The notes: generated from the letters alone by a model not told the origin. 64,000 nt of DNA from Microbacterium oxydans (GCF_900095745.1 NZ_FMIR01000011.1:1-64000); one strand, 5' to 3'; positions 32,459 through 41,502 are shown, counted from the first letter of the stretch. Numbers and translations: made by a program.

Positions 32459-33637
32459 CTATCTGCGTCCGGCGGGCTGCCGTGCTGTGTCTCTCCTGCG
32501 GATCGTGCGGCTGACTCCGACCGTCAGCAGTGCGAGCAGCACTGCGCACACGCCGACGAAGACGAGCGACCGAGTTCCGGCGATGGCGATCTGAAGCGCG
32601 CCCAGCGCCGAGCCGAGAGTGATGCCGATGTTGGATGAGGACACGAAGAGGCTGTTGCCGAAAGTTGGCGCGTCCGTGGACTCGCGGGCGATGAGCGACT
32701 GGCCGAGCAAGAGCCCGCCAGAGTGGAGAAGGCTCCACGGAATCACGAGAAGCGACATGGCCCAAGCGGACGGCGCCACCGCATACATCACGAGATACAG
32801 CAGCAGATAGCCGCCCAGGAACCACAGCAGAGTCGCGAGCAGGCCGCGCTTGATCAGTTGCGCGAAGGCGAGGTTGCCCGCGACCATGACGAGACCGAAG
32901 AGCATGAGCAGTGCGCCGATGGTGAGCGAGGAGATGCCGCTCACACCGCCCAGATAGTCGGCGAAGTAGCTGTAGGTGGAGAACATGGCCGCGAACACGA
33001 GCGTAACGACAGTCAGCTGAAGCCAGAGCTGCGGGCGACGCAGGATCTGCACCTGCCTTCCGTAGCTCAAGTGTTGCTCGGACGGCATCGTCGGCACCCA
33101 GAGAGCGATTCCGATGAAAGCGAGCACATTCACCAGGGCGGCGATGCAGAACGCGACCGGCACCGAGGCGCTGCTGGCCAGGAATGCCATGGCCGGAACC
33201 CCGAAAGCAAAGCCGACGGTGACTCCGGTGAACACGCGAGCGGCCGCGCCCGCCTCCTTGCCCGGTTGCGCCAGCGCGGTCGCGGCGGTGAGGGCCACCG
33301 CGAAGTAGATGGGATGCAGGAGCGCCGGAACGATGCGGAACACGACAAGTACCGGGAAGCTCTCGGAGAACGCGTAGACGATGTTCGCGAGAGCGAAAAT
33401 CGCCATGGTGAGCAGGAGGACGGTTTTGCGATTGAAGCGAGATGCCGCGAGCACGCCGAAGGGCCCGCTCACTGCGACGACCAGAGCGAAGACACTCACG
33501 AGCAGGCCGGCCTGCGAAATGGACACGTCTGCCCGGTCGGCCAGCTCCGGAAGCACGCCGACGATCCCGATCTCGGTGGTGATAATGCTGAAGACGCCAA
33601 GCGCGAGCATGGCGCTGGCCAGAAAACCGTGTCTCAT
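32459..33637 (-). CDS. MFS transporter, drug/sugar-efflux (DHA1) type
   Basis: A 392-residue transporter with about twelve helices. The loop after helix 2 reads GVLAASRFNRKTVLL, the MFS motif A region. The layout and length match AraJ/YdhP-type efflux proteins. ATG 33637 has a GGAGATTT Shine-Dalgarno and an AT-rich promoter region. The ArsR-family gene 71 nt upstream on the same strand is its likely repressor. Substrate unknown; a small organic toxin is more likely than a metal, since MFS-ArsR pairs often respond to organic compounds. Confidence 0.88.
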   Translation of the reverse strand: MRHGFLASAMLALGVFSIITTEIGIVGVLPELADRADVSISQAGLLVSVFALVVAVSGPFGVLAASRFNRKTVLLLTMAIFALANIVYAFSESFPVLVVFRIVPALLHPIYFAVALTAATALAQPGKEAGAAARVFTGVTVGFAFGVPAMAFLASSASVPVAFCIAALVNVLAFIGIALWVPTMPSEQHLSYGRQVQILRRPQLWLQLTVVTLVFAAMFSTYSYFADYLGGVSGISSLTIGALLMLFGLVMVAGNLAFAQLIKRGLLATLLWFLGGYLLLYLVMYAVAPSAWAMSLLVIPWSLLHSGGLLLGQSLIARESTDAPTFGNSLFVSSSNIGITLGSALGALQIAIAGTRSLVFVGVCAVLLALLTVGVSRTIRRRDTARQPAGRR

Positions 33638-33649
33638 AAATCTCCATAT

Positions 33650-33664
33650 TTAGATAATTAGATA
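33650..33664 (-). promoter_or_regulatory. Tandem TTAGATA repeats before the MFS gene
   Basis: TTAGATA occurs at 33650-33656 and 33658-33664, an 8-bp period, in the short AT-rich gap between arsR and the MFS gene. On the minus strand this gives TATCTAATTATCTAAATA, which offers -10-like hexamers and could be an internal promoter or second operator. Confidence 0.3.
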
Positions 33665-33708
33665 CGTCGCGCCGGAGGTTTCCTGCTCCTTGGTGACTGG
33701 GGATGAGG

Positions 33709-34044
33709 TTAGAGGGACCGACCGATGCGGTCGGCGATGGTGCGGATCGCATCCTCATCGCGCCGGTAGTAGGTCCAGCGCCCCTCGCGGTACGAGGTCA
33801 GGAGGCCGGCGGACTGAAGAGATTTCAAGTACGTCGAGGCCACAGACTGCGAGATTTTGGTCGCCTTCTGAATGTCTTGAACGCACACACCATCCTCGAT
33901 GCTCAGACCCAAGCCTCGATACTGCTTGTCGTCGAAGTGGGCGTGGGGCTCCCGGAGGAGATCGAGGATGAGGCGTCGCGTGTCGTTGGCAAGAGCTCGG
34001 TACACGACCCCCAATGAGACTTCTCCCGCATGTGTGCCATTCAC
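33709..34044 (-). CDS. ArsR-family transcriptional repressor
   Basis: A 111-residue winged-helix protein. ALANDTRRLILDLLREP begins the fold, VQDIQKATKISQSVASTYLK is the recognition helix-turn-helix, and LLTSYREGRWTYYR is the wing. The classic metal motif ELCVCDL is replaced by EDGVCVQDI with one Cys, so a metal sensor is possible but not assured. GTG 34044 is the only start before the fold; TATTCT (34056-34051) lies 6 nt upstream, and inverted-repeat arms flank it. Autoregulation is therefore likely, together with control of the MFS gene downstream. Confidence 0.9.
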   Translation of the reverse strand: MNGTHAGEVSLGVVYRALANDTRRLILDLLREPHAHFDDKQYRGLGLSIEDGVCVQDIQKATKISQSVASTYLKSLQSAGLLTSYREGRWTYYRRDEDAIRTIADRIGRSL

Positions 34045-34067
34045 ATATCGAGAATAACAGATATGTG
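34042..34067 (-). promoter_or_regulatory. ArsR operator flanking the -10 box
   Basis: CACATATC (34042-34049) and GATATGTG (34060-34067) are perfect 8-bp inverted arms separated by 10 bp. The spacer contains the minus-strand -10 TATTCT (34056-34051), and the GTG start of arsR lies within the left arm. A bound dimer would cover both promoter and start codon, the expected layout for an autorepressor of a leaderless gene. Confidence 0.7.
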
Positions 34068-34134
34068 TCGCGAATCGCGCCGGTCGATGGCCACCAGCTG
34101 CACGTCGCGGCGCTGGAGCGACAGGATCTTCGGT

Positions 34135-34695
34135 TCACCGCGGGTCGCGCAGCTGTGCGAGCAGGCCTTCGAGTCGGGGTGCGAGCTGCGGCGGCACTGC
34201 GGCAGGCAGGGCGTCGACCGGCCACCAACGCACGTCTTCCGACTCGTCACTCACAGTGAGCGCTGCATCGCGATCGACCACGGCGGCGATCCCGATGTCC
34301 AGGTGCGAGGCGCAGGCGCCGAAGCGGGAGGACAGTCCATGGTGGTCGAGGTCATACGCGAGGGGAGCGGCCGGCGACTCCGTCACGATGCCCGTCTCCT
34401 CGTGCAGCTCCCGTAGCGCTGCGCTCACGACCGAGTCATCGCCGTCCTCGACGTGACCACCCGGCTGCACCCAGAACTGTCCCTTGCGATGGAAGACGAG
34501 CAGCGTGTGCTCGAGCGAAGTGTCGAACACCACGCACGACGCGGTGAGGTGATCCGGGCCTGCCTCGCGATGTACCGGCCCACCGTCGGCGCCGAAGAAT
34601 GAGGCGAAGTCGGCCTGCGCGGCGCGGTCTCGTTTCGAGCGGGGCCTGAAGGCCGAGACCAGGCGGTACGCGTCTGCCTCCAGAGCCGGGATCAT
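34135..34695 (-). CDS. NUDIX hydrolase
   Basis: A 186-residue protein with a complete Nudix box: GGHVEDGDDSVVSAALRELH followed by EETGI, matching GX5EX7REUXEEXGU. It hydrolyses a nucleoside diphosphate linked to another group; the substrate cannot be deduced. ATG 34695 overlaps the stop of the upstream MFS gene (ATGA), so the two are translated together. It ends 90 nt from arsR; the gap holds nothing I recognise. Confidence 0.92.
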   Translation of the reverse strand: MIPALEADAYRLVSAFRPRSKRDRAAQADFASFFGADGGPVHREAGPDHLTASCVVFDTSLEHTLLVFHRKGQFWVQPGGHVEDGDDSVVSAALRELHEETGIVTESPAAPLAYDLDHHGLSSRFGACASHLDIGIAAVVDRDAALTVSDESEDVRWWPVDALPAAVPPQLAPRLEGLLAQLRDPR

Positions 34696-35990
34696 TCTTG
34701 TTCCCCCTCAGACGAGTCGTCGCCGGACGCCGGTCGCTCGCGCGGCACGAACATCGGGATCCAGCGCAGGAACCCGGCCGCGCCGACGAGACCGACAACG
34801 CCCATGGCGGCTGCGGCGAACGGCAGGGCGGCCACGGCGGTGATCGCCGAGACCAGCAGGGGAGCGATCGCACCACCGGCATCCGTCAGCGTGCGCCAGG
34901 ATCCGAGGAATGCTGCGGGTTCCCGCGTCGGGGCGACGTCTGCGCCCAGCGTCAGCAGGATGCCGCTGGACAGTCCGTTGCCGACGCCCAGCACCGCCGC
35001 GAACATCCCGAACCACAGCACCGCCGCATCGAGATCGTGCGTGAACGACAGGGCGAGGAAGCCGGCACCCATCAGCACCATCGCGGGCATCGCCGCCCAC
35101 AGCCGCCCGAAGCGGTCCATCACCTGGCCGCTCGCGTAGAACAGCGCGAAGTCGATCGCGCCGGAGACGCCGACCACGAGGGCGATCGTCGAGGCATCCA
35201 GGCCCAGCGAGAGGCCCCACAGGGGGAGCACGACCTGCCGTGCCGATCGCACGGCGGAGAGTGAGGCGGCGGCCAGTCCGAGTCGTCCGAGCACCGCGCG
35301 CTGGCGCCACATGGTCTGGAAGATCCCCGCGCGTTCGATGGTCGGGATCGATCCGCTCACGGCCTCGCCGGAGTCTTCCAGATAGCGGTCGTGAGTGGTC
35401 GTCGGGACAGGAGGGATCATCTTCTCCGGATCGGGACCGAACAGCACCAGGACGACCATGACCACGAGGCAACCGAGGAAGAACCAGATCGCGGCGCTCT
35501 CGCTGCCGAAGAGCTGCAGAAGCCCGGCAGCGACGAACGGGCCGATGAAGATGCCGAGCCGGAAGCTGCCGCCCAGCAGCGAGAGGGAGCGCGCACGGAA
35601 GGCGACCGGTACGCGGGTGGTCATGAAGGCATGACGGGCGAGGCCGAAGGCCGCCGCGCAGATGCCGAGCAGGAAGACCGACGCCGCCAGCACGCCGAGC
35701 GATGGCGCGAACACCATCCCGACCCCCGCGATGATCGCGATCACACCGGCGATCACCATCGTGTACCGCTCGCCGATCCTGCCCACCGCCCATCCCGCAG
35801 GAAGGTTGCCGCACAGCTGGCCGATCACGAGCGCCGACGCCACGAGCGCGGCGAACGCCACGTCGGCACCCATGGATGCCGCCAACACCGGGATGAGCGG
35901 GATCACGGCGCCCTCGCCGAGCGCGAACAGGACCGTCGGCAGGTACACCATGGGCCCGAACTGTCGAAGGACCGCTGACGCACTGCTCAC
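34692..35990 (-). CDS. MFS transporter
   Basis: A 432-residue major facilitator with about twelve helices and a cytoplasmic central loop (residues 195-225, with HDRYLEDSGEAVSGS). Motif A-like sequence is GWAVGRIGERYTMVIAG, and LPLWGLSLGLDASTIALVVG opens the second half. The open frame runs into prfB on the other strand; GTG 35990 is chosen because it begins the first helix and TACCGT ends 6 nt before it. It overlaps the NUDIX gene by 4 nt. The pairing hints at a drug or nucleotide-linked substrate, but this is speculative. Confidence 0.88.
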   Translation of the reverse strand: MSSASAVLRQFGPMVYLPTVLFALGEGAVIPLIPVLAASMGADVAFAALVASALVIGQLCGNLPAGWAVGRIGERYTMVIAGVIAIIAGVGMVFAPSLGVLAASVFLLGICAAAFGLARHAFMTTRVPVAFRARSLSLLGGSFRLGIFIGPFVAAGLLQLFGSESAAIWFFLGCLVVMVVLVLFGPDPEKMIPPVPTTTHDRYLEDSGEAVSGSIPTIERAGIFQTMWRQRAVLGRLGLAAASLSAVRSARQVVLPLWGLSLGLDASTIALVVGVSGAIDFALFYASGQVMDRFGRLWAAMPAMVLMGAGFLALSFTHDLDAAVLWFGMFAAVLGVGNGLSSGILLTLGADVAPTREPAAFLGSWRTLTDAGGAIAPLLVSAITAVAALPFAAAAMGVVGLVGAAGFLRWIPMFVPRERPASGDDSSEGEQE

Positions 35991-36069
35991 GACTTCACGG
36001 TACTCCGGCTGCTCAGCGGCCGAAGACGAGGTCCCCGCGCAGGCAGGCGGCACGTTAGGCTGAGGTGTC

Positions 36070-37179
36070 ATGCTCGAACTAGATCTCTCCGCCGAAATCC
36101 AGGCGCTCAGGCACACCTTCGGCGACATCAGCGAGGTCGTCGATGTCTCCCGTCTCCGCGACGACATCGCGCGTCTCAGCGAGGAGGCCGGCGCACCCGA
36201 CCTCTGGGACGACACCGAGAACGCGCAGAAGGTGACCAGCGCACTCAGCCACCGTCAGTCCGAGCTCGCCCGCATCACCGGCATCGCGCAGCGTCTCGAC
36301 GACCTCGAGGTGCTCATCGGCCTCGCGAACGAGATGGGGGATGAGGAGTCCGCGCAGGAGGCCCGTACCGAACTCGCCTCGCTCACCGACCTGATCAACC
36401 AGCTCGAGGTGCAGACGCTGCTCGACGGCGAGTACGACGAGAGGAGCGCGATCATCACGATCCGCTCCGGCGCGGGCGGCGACGACGCCACAGACTTCGC
36501 AGAGATGCTGATGCGCATGTACCTGCGCTGGGCCGAGCGGCACAAGTACCCGGTCAAGGTCATGGACACCTCCTACGCGGAGGGCGCCGGCATCAAGTCG
36601 GCGACGTTCGAGATCGACGCGCCCTACGCGTTCGGCACCATCTCGGTCGAGGCTGGCACGCACCGTCTGGCCCGTATCAGCCCGTTCGGATCCGCCGACA
36701 AGCGCCAGACGTCGTTCGCCGCGGTCGAGGTCATCCCGCTGATGGAGGAGGCGACCGAGGTCGACATCCCCGAGAACGACATCCGCGTCGATGTGTTCCG
36801 CTCCTCCGGCCCCGGCGGTCAGTCGGTCAACACGACCGACTCCGCTGTGCGCCTGACGCACCTTCCGACCGGCATCGTCGTGTCGATGCAGAACGAGAAG
36901 TCGCAGATCCAGAACCGCGCCGCCGCCATGCGCGTGCTGCAGACCCGCCTCCTGCTGCTGCAGAAGGAACAGGAAGCAGCCAAGAAGAAGGAGCTCGCGG
37001 GCAACATCACCGCGAGCTGGGGCGACCAGATGCGCTCGTACTTCCTTTACGGCCAGCAGCTGGTGAAAGATCTGCGCACCGGCCAGGAGTCGGGCAACCC
37101 GGCCGCCGTGTTCGACGGAGACCTGGATGACTTCATCTCCGCAGGCATCCGCTGGCGCAAGCGCAAGATCGAAGACTGA
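36070..37179 (+). CDS. prfB: Peptide chain release factor 2
   Basis: A 369-residue RF2 that terminates at UGA and UAA. The stop-codon recognition tripeptide SPF is in RISPFGSADKRQTSF, and the catalytic GGQ is in SSGPGGQSVNTTDSAVRLTH. The frame is continuous: the UGA-dependent programmed frameshift known from E. coli prfB is absent, as in other actinobacteria. TAGGCT (36056-36061) ends 8 nt before the ATG. A perfect terminator follows. ftsE-ftsX-smpB is 2.3 kb downstream; in many actinobacteria prfB is directly followed by ftsE, so the two DUF2510 genes appear inserted. Confidence 0.97.
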   Translation: MLELDLSAEIQALRHTFGDISEVVDVSRLRDDIARLSEEAGAPDLWDDTENAQKVTSALSHRQSELARITGIAQRLDDLEVLIGLANEMGDEESAQEARTELASLTDLINQLEVQTLLDGEYDERSAIITIRSGAGGDDATDFAEMLMRMYLRWAERHKYPVKVMDTSYAEGAGIKSATFEIDAPYAFGTISVEAGTHRLARISPFGSADKRQTSFAAVEVIPLMEEATEVDIPENDIRVDVFRSSGPGGQSVNTTDSAVRLTHLPTGIVVSMQNEKSQIQNRAAAMRVLQTRLLLLQKEQEAAKKKELAGNITASWGDQMRSYFLYGQQLVKDLRTGQESGNPAAVFDGDLDDFISAGIRWRKRKIED

Positions 37180-37183
37180 ATCC

Positions 37184-37221
37184 AGGAAGAAGGCCCCGGA
37201 GCACTCCGGGGCCTTCTTCCT
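37184..37221. terminator. Bidirectional terminator, 17-bp perfect stem
   Basis: AGGAAGAAGGCCCCGGA (37184-37200) pairs fully with 37205-37221 around a GCAC loop. The outer A/T-rich ends give a U-rich tail on each strand (CTTCTTCCT). It separates convergent prfB and the DUF2510 gene at 37230-38186. Confidence 0.9.
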
Positions 37222-37229
37222 GTGGATCG

Positions 37230-38186
37230 TCAGTACCTCGCGCCCTCGAGGCTGCCGGTCACGTCTTCATAGCTGAAGAGGATGCACTGGACCGTGCGGT
37301 CGTCCGCGCGAGCCCAGGATGTCTCCGTCGGCTGATAGTTGTAGAAATCCAGCACCGAATCTTCGTAGGCGACCCCGACGTACGCGTCGAAATGAGACGC
37401 GCAGCCGTCCCATGCCGCTTCCTCGAGAGCGTCGTCGCCGGGGAAGTCCTCGCCGTCGAGCTCGAAGATGAAGTACACCTCATCCGTGTGCGGCTGATCG
37501 CACGGGACGACGGGCAGCTCGTAGATCTGCCCCGTGTCCCCGTAGTCGACGAAAGGCAGGCAGTCGCCGACCTCAAGCTCGGCGAAGGGCACCATCTCGG
37601 CACCCTCGATCGACGAAGGGTCCGTGAGCCCCTCAGCGCTCGCGGCGTCGTCGGCCGGGACCGAGACGGTCGCGACCAGCAGCAGCGACACGGCGAGCGC
37701 CAGGAGCGCTCCGATCGCCGCCACCGACAGACCCGTGATCCCCGGCCACTTGCGGCCACGCAGGAACAGGGAGACGAGCGACAGCACGAATCCGACGCCG
37801 AGAAGCGCCCAGCCGACGATCGCGATCATCGGGATGCAGGCGCACACGACGCCGACGACCACCACCACGAGGCCGACGACTCCGAGCACGGAGACGCCGG
37901 ACGCGGGCGGCTGCGGTGCCGGCGCACCCCACACCCCGCCGGGTGCTCCGACGGAATCGGGCGCGATCGCCTGTGCGGTCGATGCCCCCGACGATGGCAG
38001 TGCGTACGGCGGAGCGAACGGCGCGATGTCCGGAGAGCGCAGCTCGGATGCGACCGGCTCGACCGAAACTCGTTCGGGGGCCGCCGGCGCACTGTCAGTG
38101 GTCCGTACGTGCGCGGTCCACTGCGTGCCATCCCACCACCGCAGGCTGCCGGATCCGTCGTCGTACCAGCCGGCAGGCGTCGTCAT
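37230..38186 (-). CDS. DUF2510 membrane protein with septum-formation domain
   Basis: A 318-residue protein with four parts. Residues 1-28 are a DUF2510 motif (TPAGWYDDGSG, RWWDGTQWT). A Pro/Ala-rich linker follows, then a DUF4190-like block of two or three helices (VLGVVGLVVVVVGVVCACIP, and RKWPGITGL between helices). The extracytoplasmic C-terminus (VGDCLPF, VPCDQPHTDEVYFIFEL, then a late Cys) matches the Septum_form domain. Start at ATG 38186 by the DUF2510 motif. It is tandem with a shorter paralogue at 38212-39264. A role at the division site is suggested by the domain name and ftsEX nearby, not shown. Confidence 0.85.
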   Translation of the reverse strand: MTTPAGWYDDGSGSLRWWDGTQWTAHVRTTDSAPAAPERVSVEPVASELRSPDIAPFAPPYALPSSGASTAQAIAPDSVGAPGGVWGAPAPQPPASGVSVLGVVGLVVVVVGVVCACIPMIAIVGWALLGVGFVLSLVSLFLRGRKWPGITGLSVAAIGALLALAVSLLLVATVSVPADDAASAEGLTDPSSIEGAEMVPFAELEVGDCLPFVDYGDTGQIYELPVVPCDQPHTDEVYFIFELDGEDFPGDDALEEAAWDGCASHFDAYVGVAYEDSVLDFYNYQPTETSWARADDRTVQCILFSYEDVTGSLEGARY

Positions 38187-38211
38187 CGGATGGTCCCGCT
38201 CGTCAGAGGGC

Positions 38212-39264
38212 TCAGGGGACGAAGCACGCCGAGACCGCCTCGGTGTCGCCCAGTACCTCGGCGAAACCGTACGCGGCGTCGACATCCGTCAGCGTGCCGT
38301 CGCTCTCCGCGATCGCGCGCAGCGTCGAGTTGTCGAGGTCGGACTCGACGAGCAGATCCGAGAGGCAGGTGATCTGCGGCTCGGTGTAGCCCTCCGTGCC
38401 CTCGGATGCCAGGATCGCCGTCAGGCCGACCGCCACCTCGGCCGAGGTCGGGCGCGTGGCGTCGTCGGCACCGTCCGTGCCGTCGGTCTCGCTCGGCTCG
38501 GTGGCCTCGATCGACGGAGAGGAGCTGGGCAGAGAGTCCATCTCGTCGCTCACGCCCTGTGCGATCGCGAAGAGGTAGACGAACGACATCACGACGCCGA
38601 TGATCGTTCCCACGACCGCCAGGATGAGACCCGCGATGCCCGGCCACTTCTTGCCCTTGAGGAAGAGCGAGATGAGGGAGACGATGAACGCCGCGGCGAG
38701 AAGGACGAACCCGACGACGCCGACCACAGGGATGAACACCAGGATCGTTCCGACGACGGCGAGTCCGAGACCGACCAGACCCAGGACCGAGAGCTTCTTG
38801 GGTGCTTCCGGCCCGGTCTGCACATACGGCGCGGCGGCCGGATAGCCGGACGGTACACCTGCACCGGGATACGCCGGTGCAGCGCCCGGGTAGCTCGCCG
38901 CGAACTGGTCGGGCGCCGGCTGCTCGGATGCGGCGACCGGAGGAACCGGCGTGGCCGCTGCGGAGTAGGCGGCGACGTCATCGCCGAGCGGTGTGGTCGC
39001 CGCGGTCGGAGCCTCGGCGGAGGTGCGGATCACCGTGTCATCCGCCGACGGCGCCTCAGACGCGTCTGCAGAGGGCGCCTCGTCGACGACGGGAACCTCG
39101 GTCGCCGGCGTCTCGATGCCGGTCGAACCCTCGGCGACATCCGGTGCCTCTGCATCGGCTGCGGCGGTCGCGTCCGGGGCGAAGTGCTCGGTCCACTGCT
39201 CACCGTCCCACCACCGCTGGCGTCCGCTGCCGTCGTCGTACCAACCTGCAGGTGTCGTGCTCAT
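38212..39264 (-). CDS. DUF2510 membrane protein, paralogue without septum domain
   Basis: A 350-residue protein with the same front half as its neighbour: DUF2510 (TTPAGWYDDGSGRQRWWDGE) followed by a long Ala/Pro/Glu-rich linker to residue 170, then helices with KGKKWPGIAGL between them. The C-terminal domain differs: residues 255-350 form a small domain with two cysteines (ITCLSDLL and SACFVP) and no Septum_form motif. ATG 39264 has a GAGGGGGA Shine-Dalgarno. Only 25 nt separate it from the next gene, so the two are one operon. A TATACAT -10 (minus, 39321-39315) lies upstream. Confidence 0.82.
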   Translation of the reverse strand: MSTTPAGWYDDGSGRQRWWDGEQWTEHFAPDATAAADAEAPDVAEGSTGIETPATEVPVVDEAPSADASEAPSADDTVIRTSAEAPTAATTPLGDDVAAYSAAATPVPPVAASEQPAPDQFAASYPGAAPAYPGAGVPSGYPAAAPYVQTGPEAPKKLSVLGLVGLGLAVVGTILVFIPVVGVVGFVLLAAAFIVSLISLFLKGKKWPGIAGLILAVVGTIIGVVMSFVYLFAIAQGVSDEMDSLPSSSPSIEATEPSETDGTDGADDATRPTSAEVAVGLTAILASEGTEGYTEPQITCLSDLLVESDLDNSTLRAIAESDGTLTDVDAAYGFAEVLGDTEAVSACFVP

Positions 39265-39351
39265 GGGTCCCCCTCGAAGACGATTCGGCCGCTCCATGGT
39301 GCGACCGCACCCTTATGTATAGCAGTGGCCGGTGACTTCGCAGGGTGTTCG

Positions 39352-39373
39352 GCATGGGGAGCAATCCCCATGC
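39352..39373. other. Perfect 9-bp hairpin upstream of ftsE
   Basis: GCATGGGGA (39352-39360) and TCCCCATGC (39365-39373) enclose a GCAA tetraloop. It lies in the 184-nt gap between divergent DUF2510 and ftsE genes, upstream of the ftsE -10 (39434-39439). It could be an operator or a barrier to read-through; nothing decides between these. Confidence 0.4.
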
Positions 39374-39448
39374 TCTCCCGATGCGGACGCGCCGGTGCGG
39401 GGTGTCGCTCGCGGTCAGCAGGAGGGGCGCGCTTAGGCTCGAACCGTC

Positions 39449-40591
39449 ATGATTCGGTTCGAGAACGTCACGAAACGCTACCGCGGGACGTCGAAGCCCG
39501 CCCTCTCCGGTGTCGACTTCGAAGTGCAACGCGGGGAGTTCGTCTTCCTCGTCGGCGCCTCCGGCTCCGGCAAGTCCTCCTGTCTTCGTCTGATCCTGCG
39601 CGAAGACGTACCGACCGCGGGCCGCGTCGCCGTGCTCGGTCGGGACCTCCGCGCGCTCGCCAACCGCAAGGTGCCGTACTTCCGGCGCCACATCGGTTCG
39701 GTGTTCCAGGACTTCCGCCTCCTGCCGTCGAAGACGGTCTATCAGAACGTCGCCTTCACCCTGCAGGTGACCGGTTCCTCGCGCGGATTCATCCAGCAGG
39801 CGGTGCCCGAGGCGCTCGCGCTCGTGGGGCTCGACGGCAAGCAGAAGCGCATGCCGCACGAACTCTCCGGTGGCGAGCAGCAGCGCGTCGCGATCGCGCG
39901 CGCCCTCGTCAACCGTCCGCAGGTGCTGCTCGCCGACGAGCCCACCGGCAACCTCGACCCTGCGACCTCCGTCGACATCATGCAGCTGCTCGCCCGCATC
40001 AACGCCGGAGGCACGACCGTGCTGATGGCCACGCACGAGGCCGGCTTCGTCGACCAGATGCAGCGCCGGGTGATCGAGCTGAGTGACGGCGAGATGGTGC
40101 GCGACGAGGTGCACGGCGGATATGGCGACACCTCCAACATCCCGCGCCTCGTTCCCGAGAAGGTGCGCGGTGCGGCCGCAGCAGCGGCGTTGACGGCAGT
40201 GCAGGAGGTCCAGCGCCAGACGGCGGACCTCTCCTCGGTCCGCGCTGCTCTCGCCGAAGAGCTCAGCTCGCAGCGGAAGGCCGCCGCAGGGGAGGGCGCG
40301 TCGGATGCTCCGGCAGGAGCGCCGCAGACGGTCGAACCCCCGCGAACGGTCGAACCTCCGGAGTCGAGTGCCGTCCCGGCGACCAGTGTCGTCGCTGCTG
40401 TCGTGGAGCCGCCCGCAGCGGTGGAGCCACCAGCTGTCGTCGAGCCGCCGACCGCGGAGGAGCCGCCGGCGGTCATCCGCCCCCGCACCCACCCGATCAC
40501 CCTCCCGACCGTCGATGTCGCGGAGCTCGGAGTCGCAGATCGTCTCGGGCTCTCCGACGAAGACGATGAGGAAGTGGGCCCGACCTCATGA
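39449..40591 (+). CDS. ftsE: Cell-division ATPase FtsE with long C-terminal extension
   Basis: A 380-residue protein. Residues 1-225 are canonical FtsE: Walker [10 protein letters not shown] (36-44), the Q-loop in [17 protein letters not shown], signature LSGGEQQR (139-146), Walker [13 protein letters not shown], and the switch His in [10 protein letters not shown]. FtsE with FtsX activates peptidoglycan hydrolases at the septum. Residues 226-380 are extra: a helical Ala-rich part, then Pro-rich repeats of VEPP, and a final acidic segment. Usual FtsE is about 230 residues. TAGGCT lies 9 nt before the ATG. It overlaps ftsX by 4 nt. Confidence 0.95.
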   Translation: MIRFENVTKRYRGTSKPALSGVDFEVQRGEFVFLVGASGSGKSSCLRLILREDVPTAGRVAVLGRDLRALANRKVPYFRRHIGSVFQDFRLLPSKTVYQNVAFTLQVTGSSRGFIQQAVPEALALVGLDGKQKRMPHELSGGEQQRVAIARALVNRPQVLLADEPTGNLDPATSVDIMQLLARINAGGTTVLMATHEAGFVDQMQRRVIELSDGEMVRDEVHGGYGDTSNIPRLVPEKVRGAAAAAALTAVQEVQRQTADLSSVRAALAEELSSQRKAAAGEGASDAPAGAPQTVEPPRTVEPPESSAVPATSVVAAVVEPPAAVEPPAVVEPPTAEEPPAVIRPRTHPITLPTVDVAELGVADRLGLSDEDDEEVGPTS

Positions 40592-41502
40592 GAATCGGAC
40601 TCATCCTGACCGAGGCCCTGGGCGGTCTCCGGCGGAACATCTCGATGGTCATCTCGGTGATCCTCGTCACCTTCGTCTCCCTCACCTTCGTCGGCGCGGC
40701 GATCCTGATGCAATCGCAGATCGGCGTCATGCGGGGTTACTGGGCCGAGCGCGCCCAGGTCGCCGTGTACATGTGCTCCGCGGTCTCGGAATCAGACACC
40801 TGCATCGATGGGGCCGCGAGCGAGGAGCAGGTCGCCGCGGTACGTGCACAGCTCGAAGGCGACGCACTGGCACCGCTCATCAGCTCGCTGACCTTCGACA
40901 CCAAGGAAGACACGTACGCCAAGCTCGTCGAGCAGCTCGGCGAGGACCAGGCGAGTGTGCTCACGCCCGACCAGGCGTTCGAGGTCTTCTTCGTGACGAT
41001 GAAGGACCCAGGGCAGTCGCAGGTGCTCGCCGAGGCATTCAGCGGCCAGGCCGGAGTGGAGCAGGTCAAAGACCAGCTCCAATACCTCGAACCACTGTTC
41101 TCCGCCTTGACCGTCGCGACGTACATCGCCGTCGGCATCGCGGTTCTCATGCTGATAGCGGCGACCCTGCTTATCGGGACGACGATCCGATTGTCGGCGT
41201 ATGCACGGCGCAAGGAGATCGGCATCATGCGCCTGGTCGGCGCATCGAACCGCTTCATCCAGACACCGTTCGTGCTCGAAGGCGTGTTTGCGGCGTTCCT
41301 CGGGTCGGCGCTGGCCAGCGCCGCGGTCGTGGCCGGCATGCACTTCGGTGTGAACGGCTACCTCCGAGGCCGCGTCCCGTTCATCACGACGTGGGTGACG
41401 ATGCAGGACGCGATGCTCGTGGTCCCGGTGCTGATCGGCATCGGCATCGTGCTGGCAGCGCTCTCTGCAGGCTTCGCGATCAGGCGCTGGCTCCGTACCT
41501 GA
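40588..41502 (+). CDS. ftsX: Cell-division membrane protein FtsX
   Basis: A 304-residue permease-like protein with four transmembrane helices. The first is near residues 20-45. The extracytoplasmic domain follows ([30 protein letters not shown]), and the last three helices enclose [20 protein letters not shown], the FtsX/MacB coupling motif. The two cysteines in the outer domain ([11 protein letters not shown]) may pair. ATG 40588 overlaps the ftsE stop (ATGA). smpB follows 63 nt downstream with its own TATCCT hexamer (41503-41508). Confidence 0.96.
   Translation: MRIGLILTEALGGLRRNISMVISVILVTFVSLTFVGAAILMQSQIGVMRGYWAERAQVAVYMCSAVSESDTCIDGAASEEQVAAVRAQLEGDALAPLISSLTFDTKEDTYAKLVEQLGEDQASVLTPDQAFEVFFVTMKDPGQSQVLAEAFSGQAGVEQVKDQLQYLEPLFSALTVATYIAVGIAVLMLIAATLLIGTTIRLSAYARRKEIGIMRLVGASNRFIQTPFVLEGVFAAFLGSALASAAVVAGMHFGVNGYLRGRVPFITTWVTMQDAMLVVPVLIGIGIVLAALSAGFAIRRWLRT

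Noticed and set aside
32310..32594. 94-codon plus-strand frame
   Set aside because: Only its first 25 codons resemble a protein (the tadG relic); the rest is antisense to the MFS gene. Annotated as a pseudogene fragment instead.
36070..36200. Possible programmed frameshift in prfB
   Set aside because: The frame is continuous from ATG to stop with no in-frame UGA or slippery CUU-UGA site.
37624..40086. 820-codon plus-strand open frame
   Set aside because: Antisense to two DUF2510 genes and out of frame with ftsE; its translation is Arg/Pro-rich noise.
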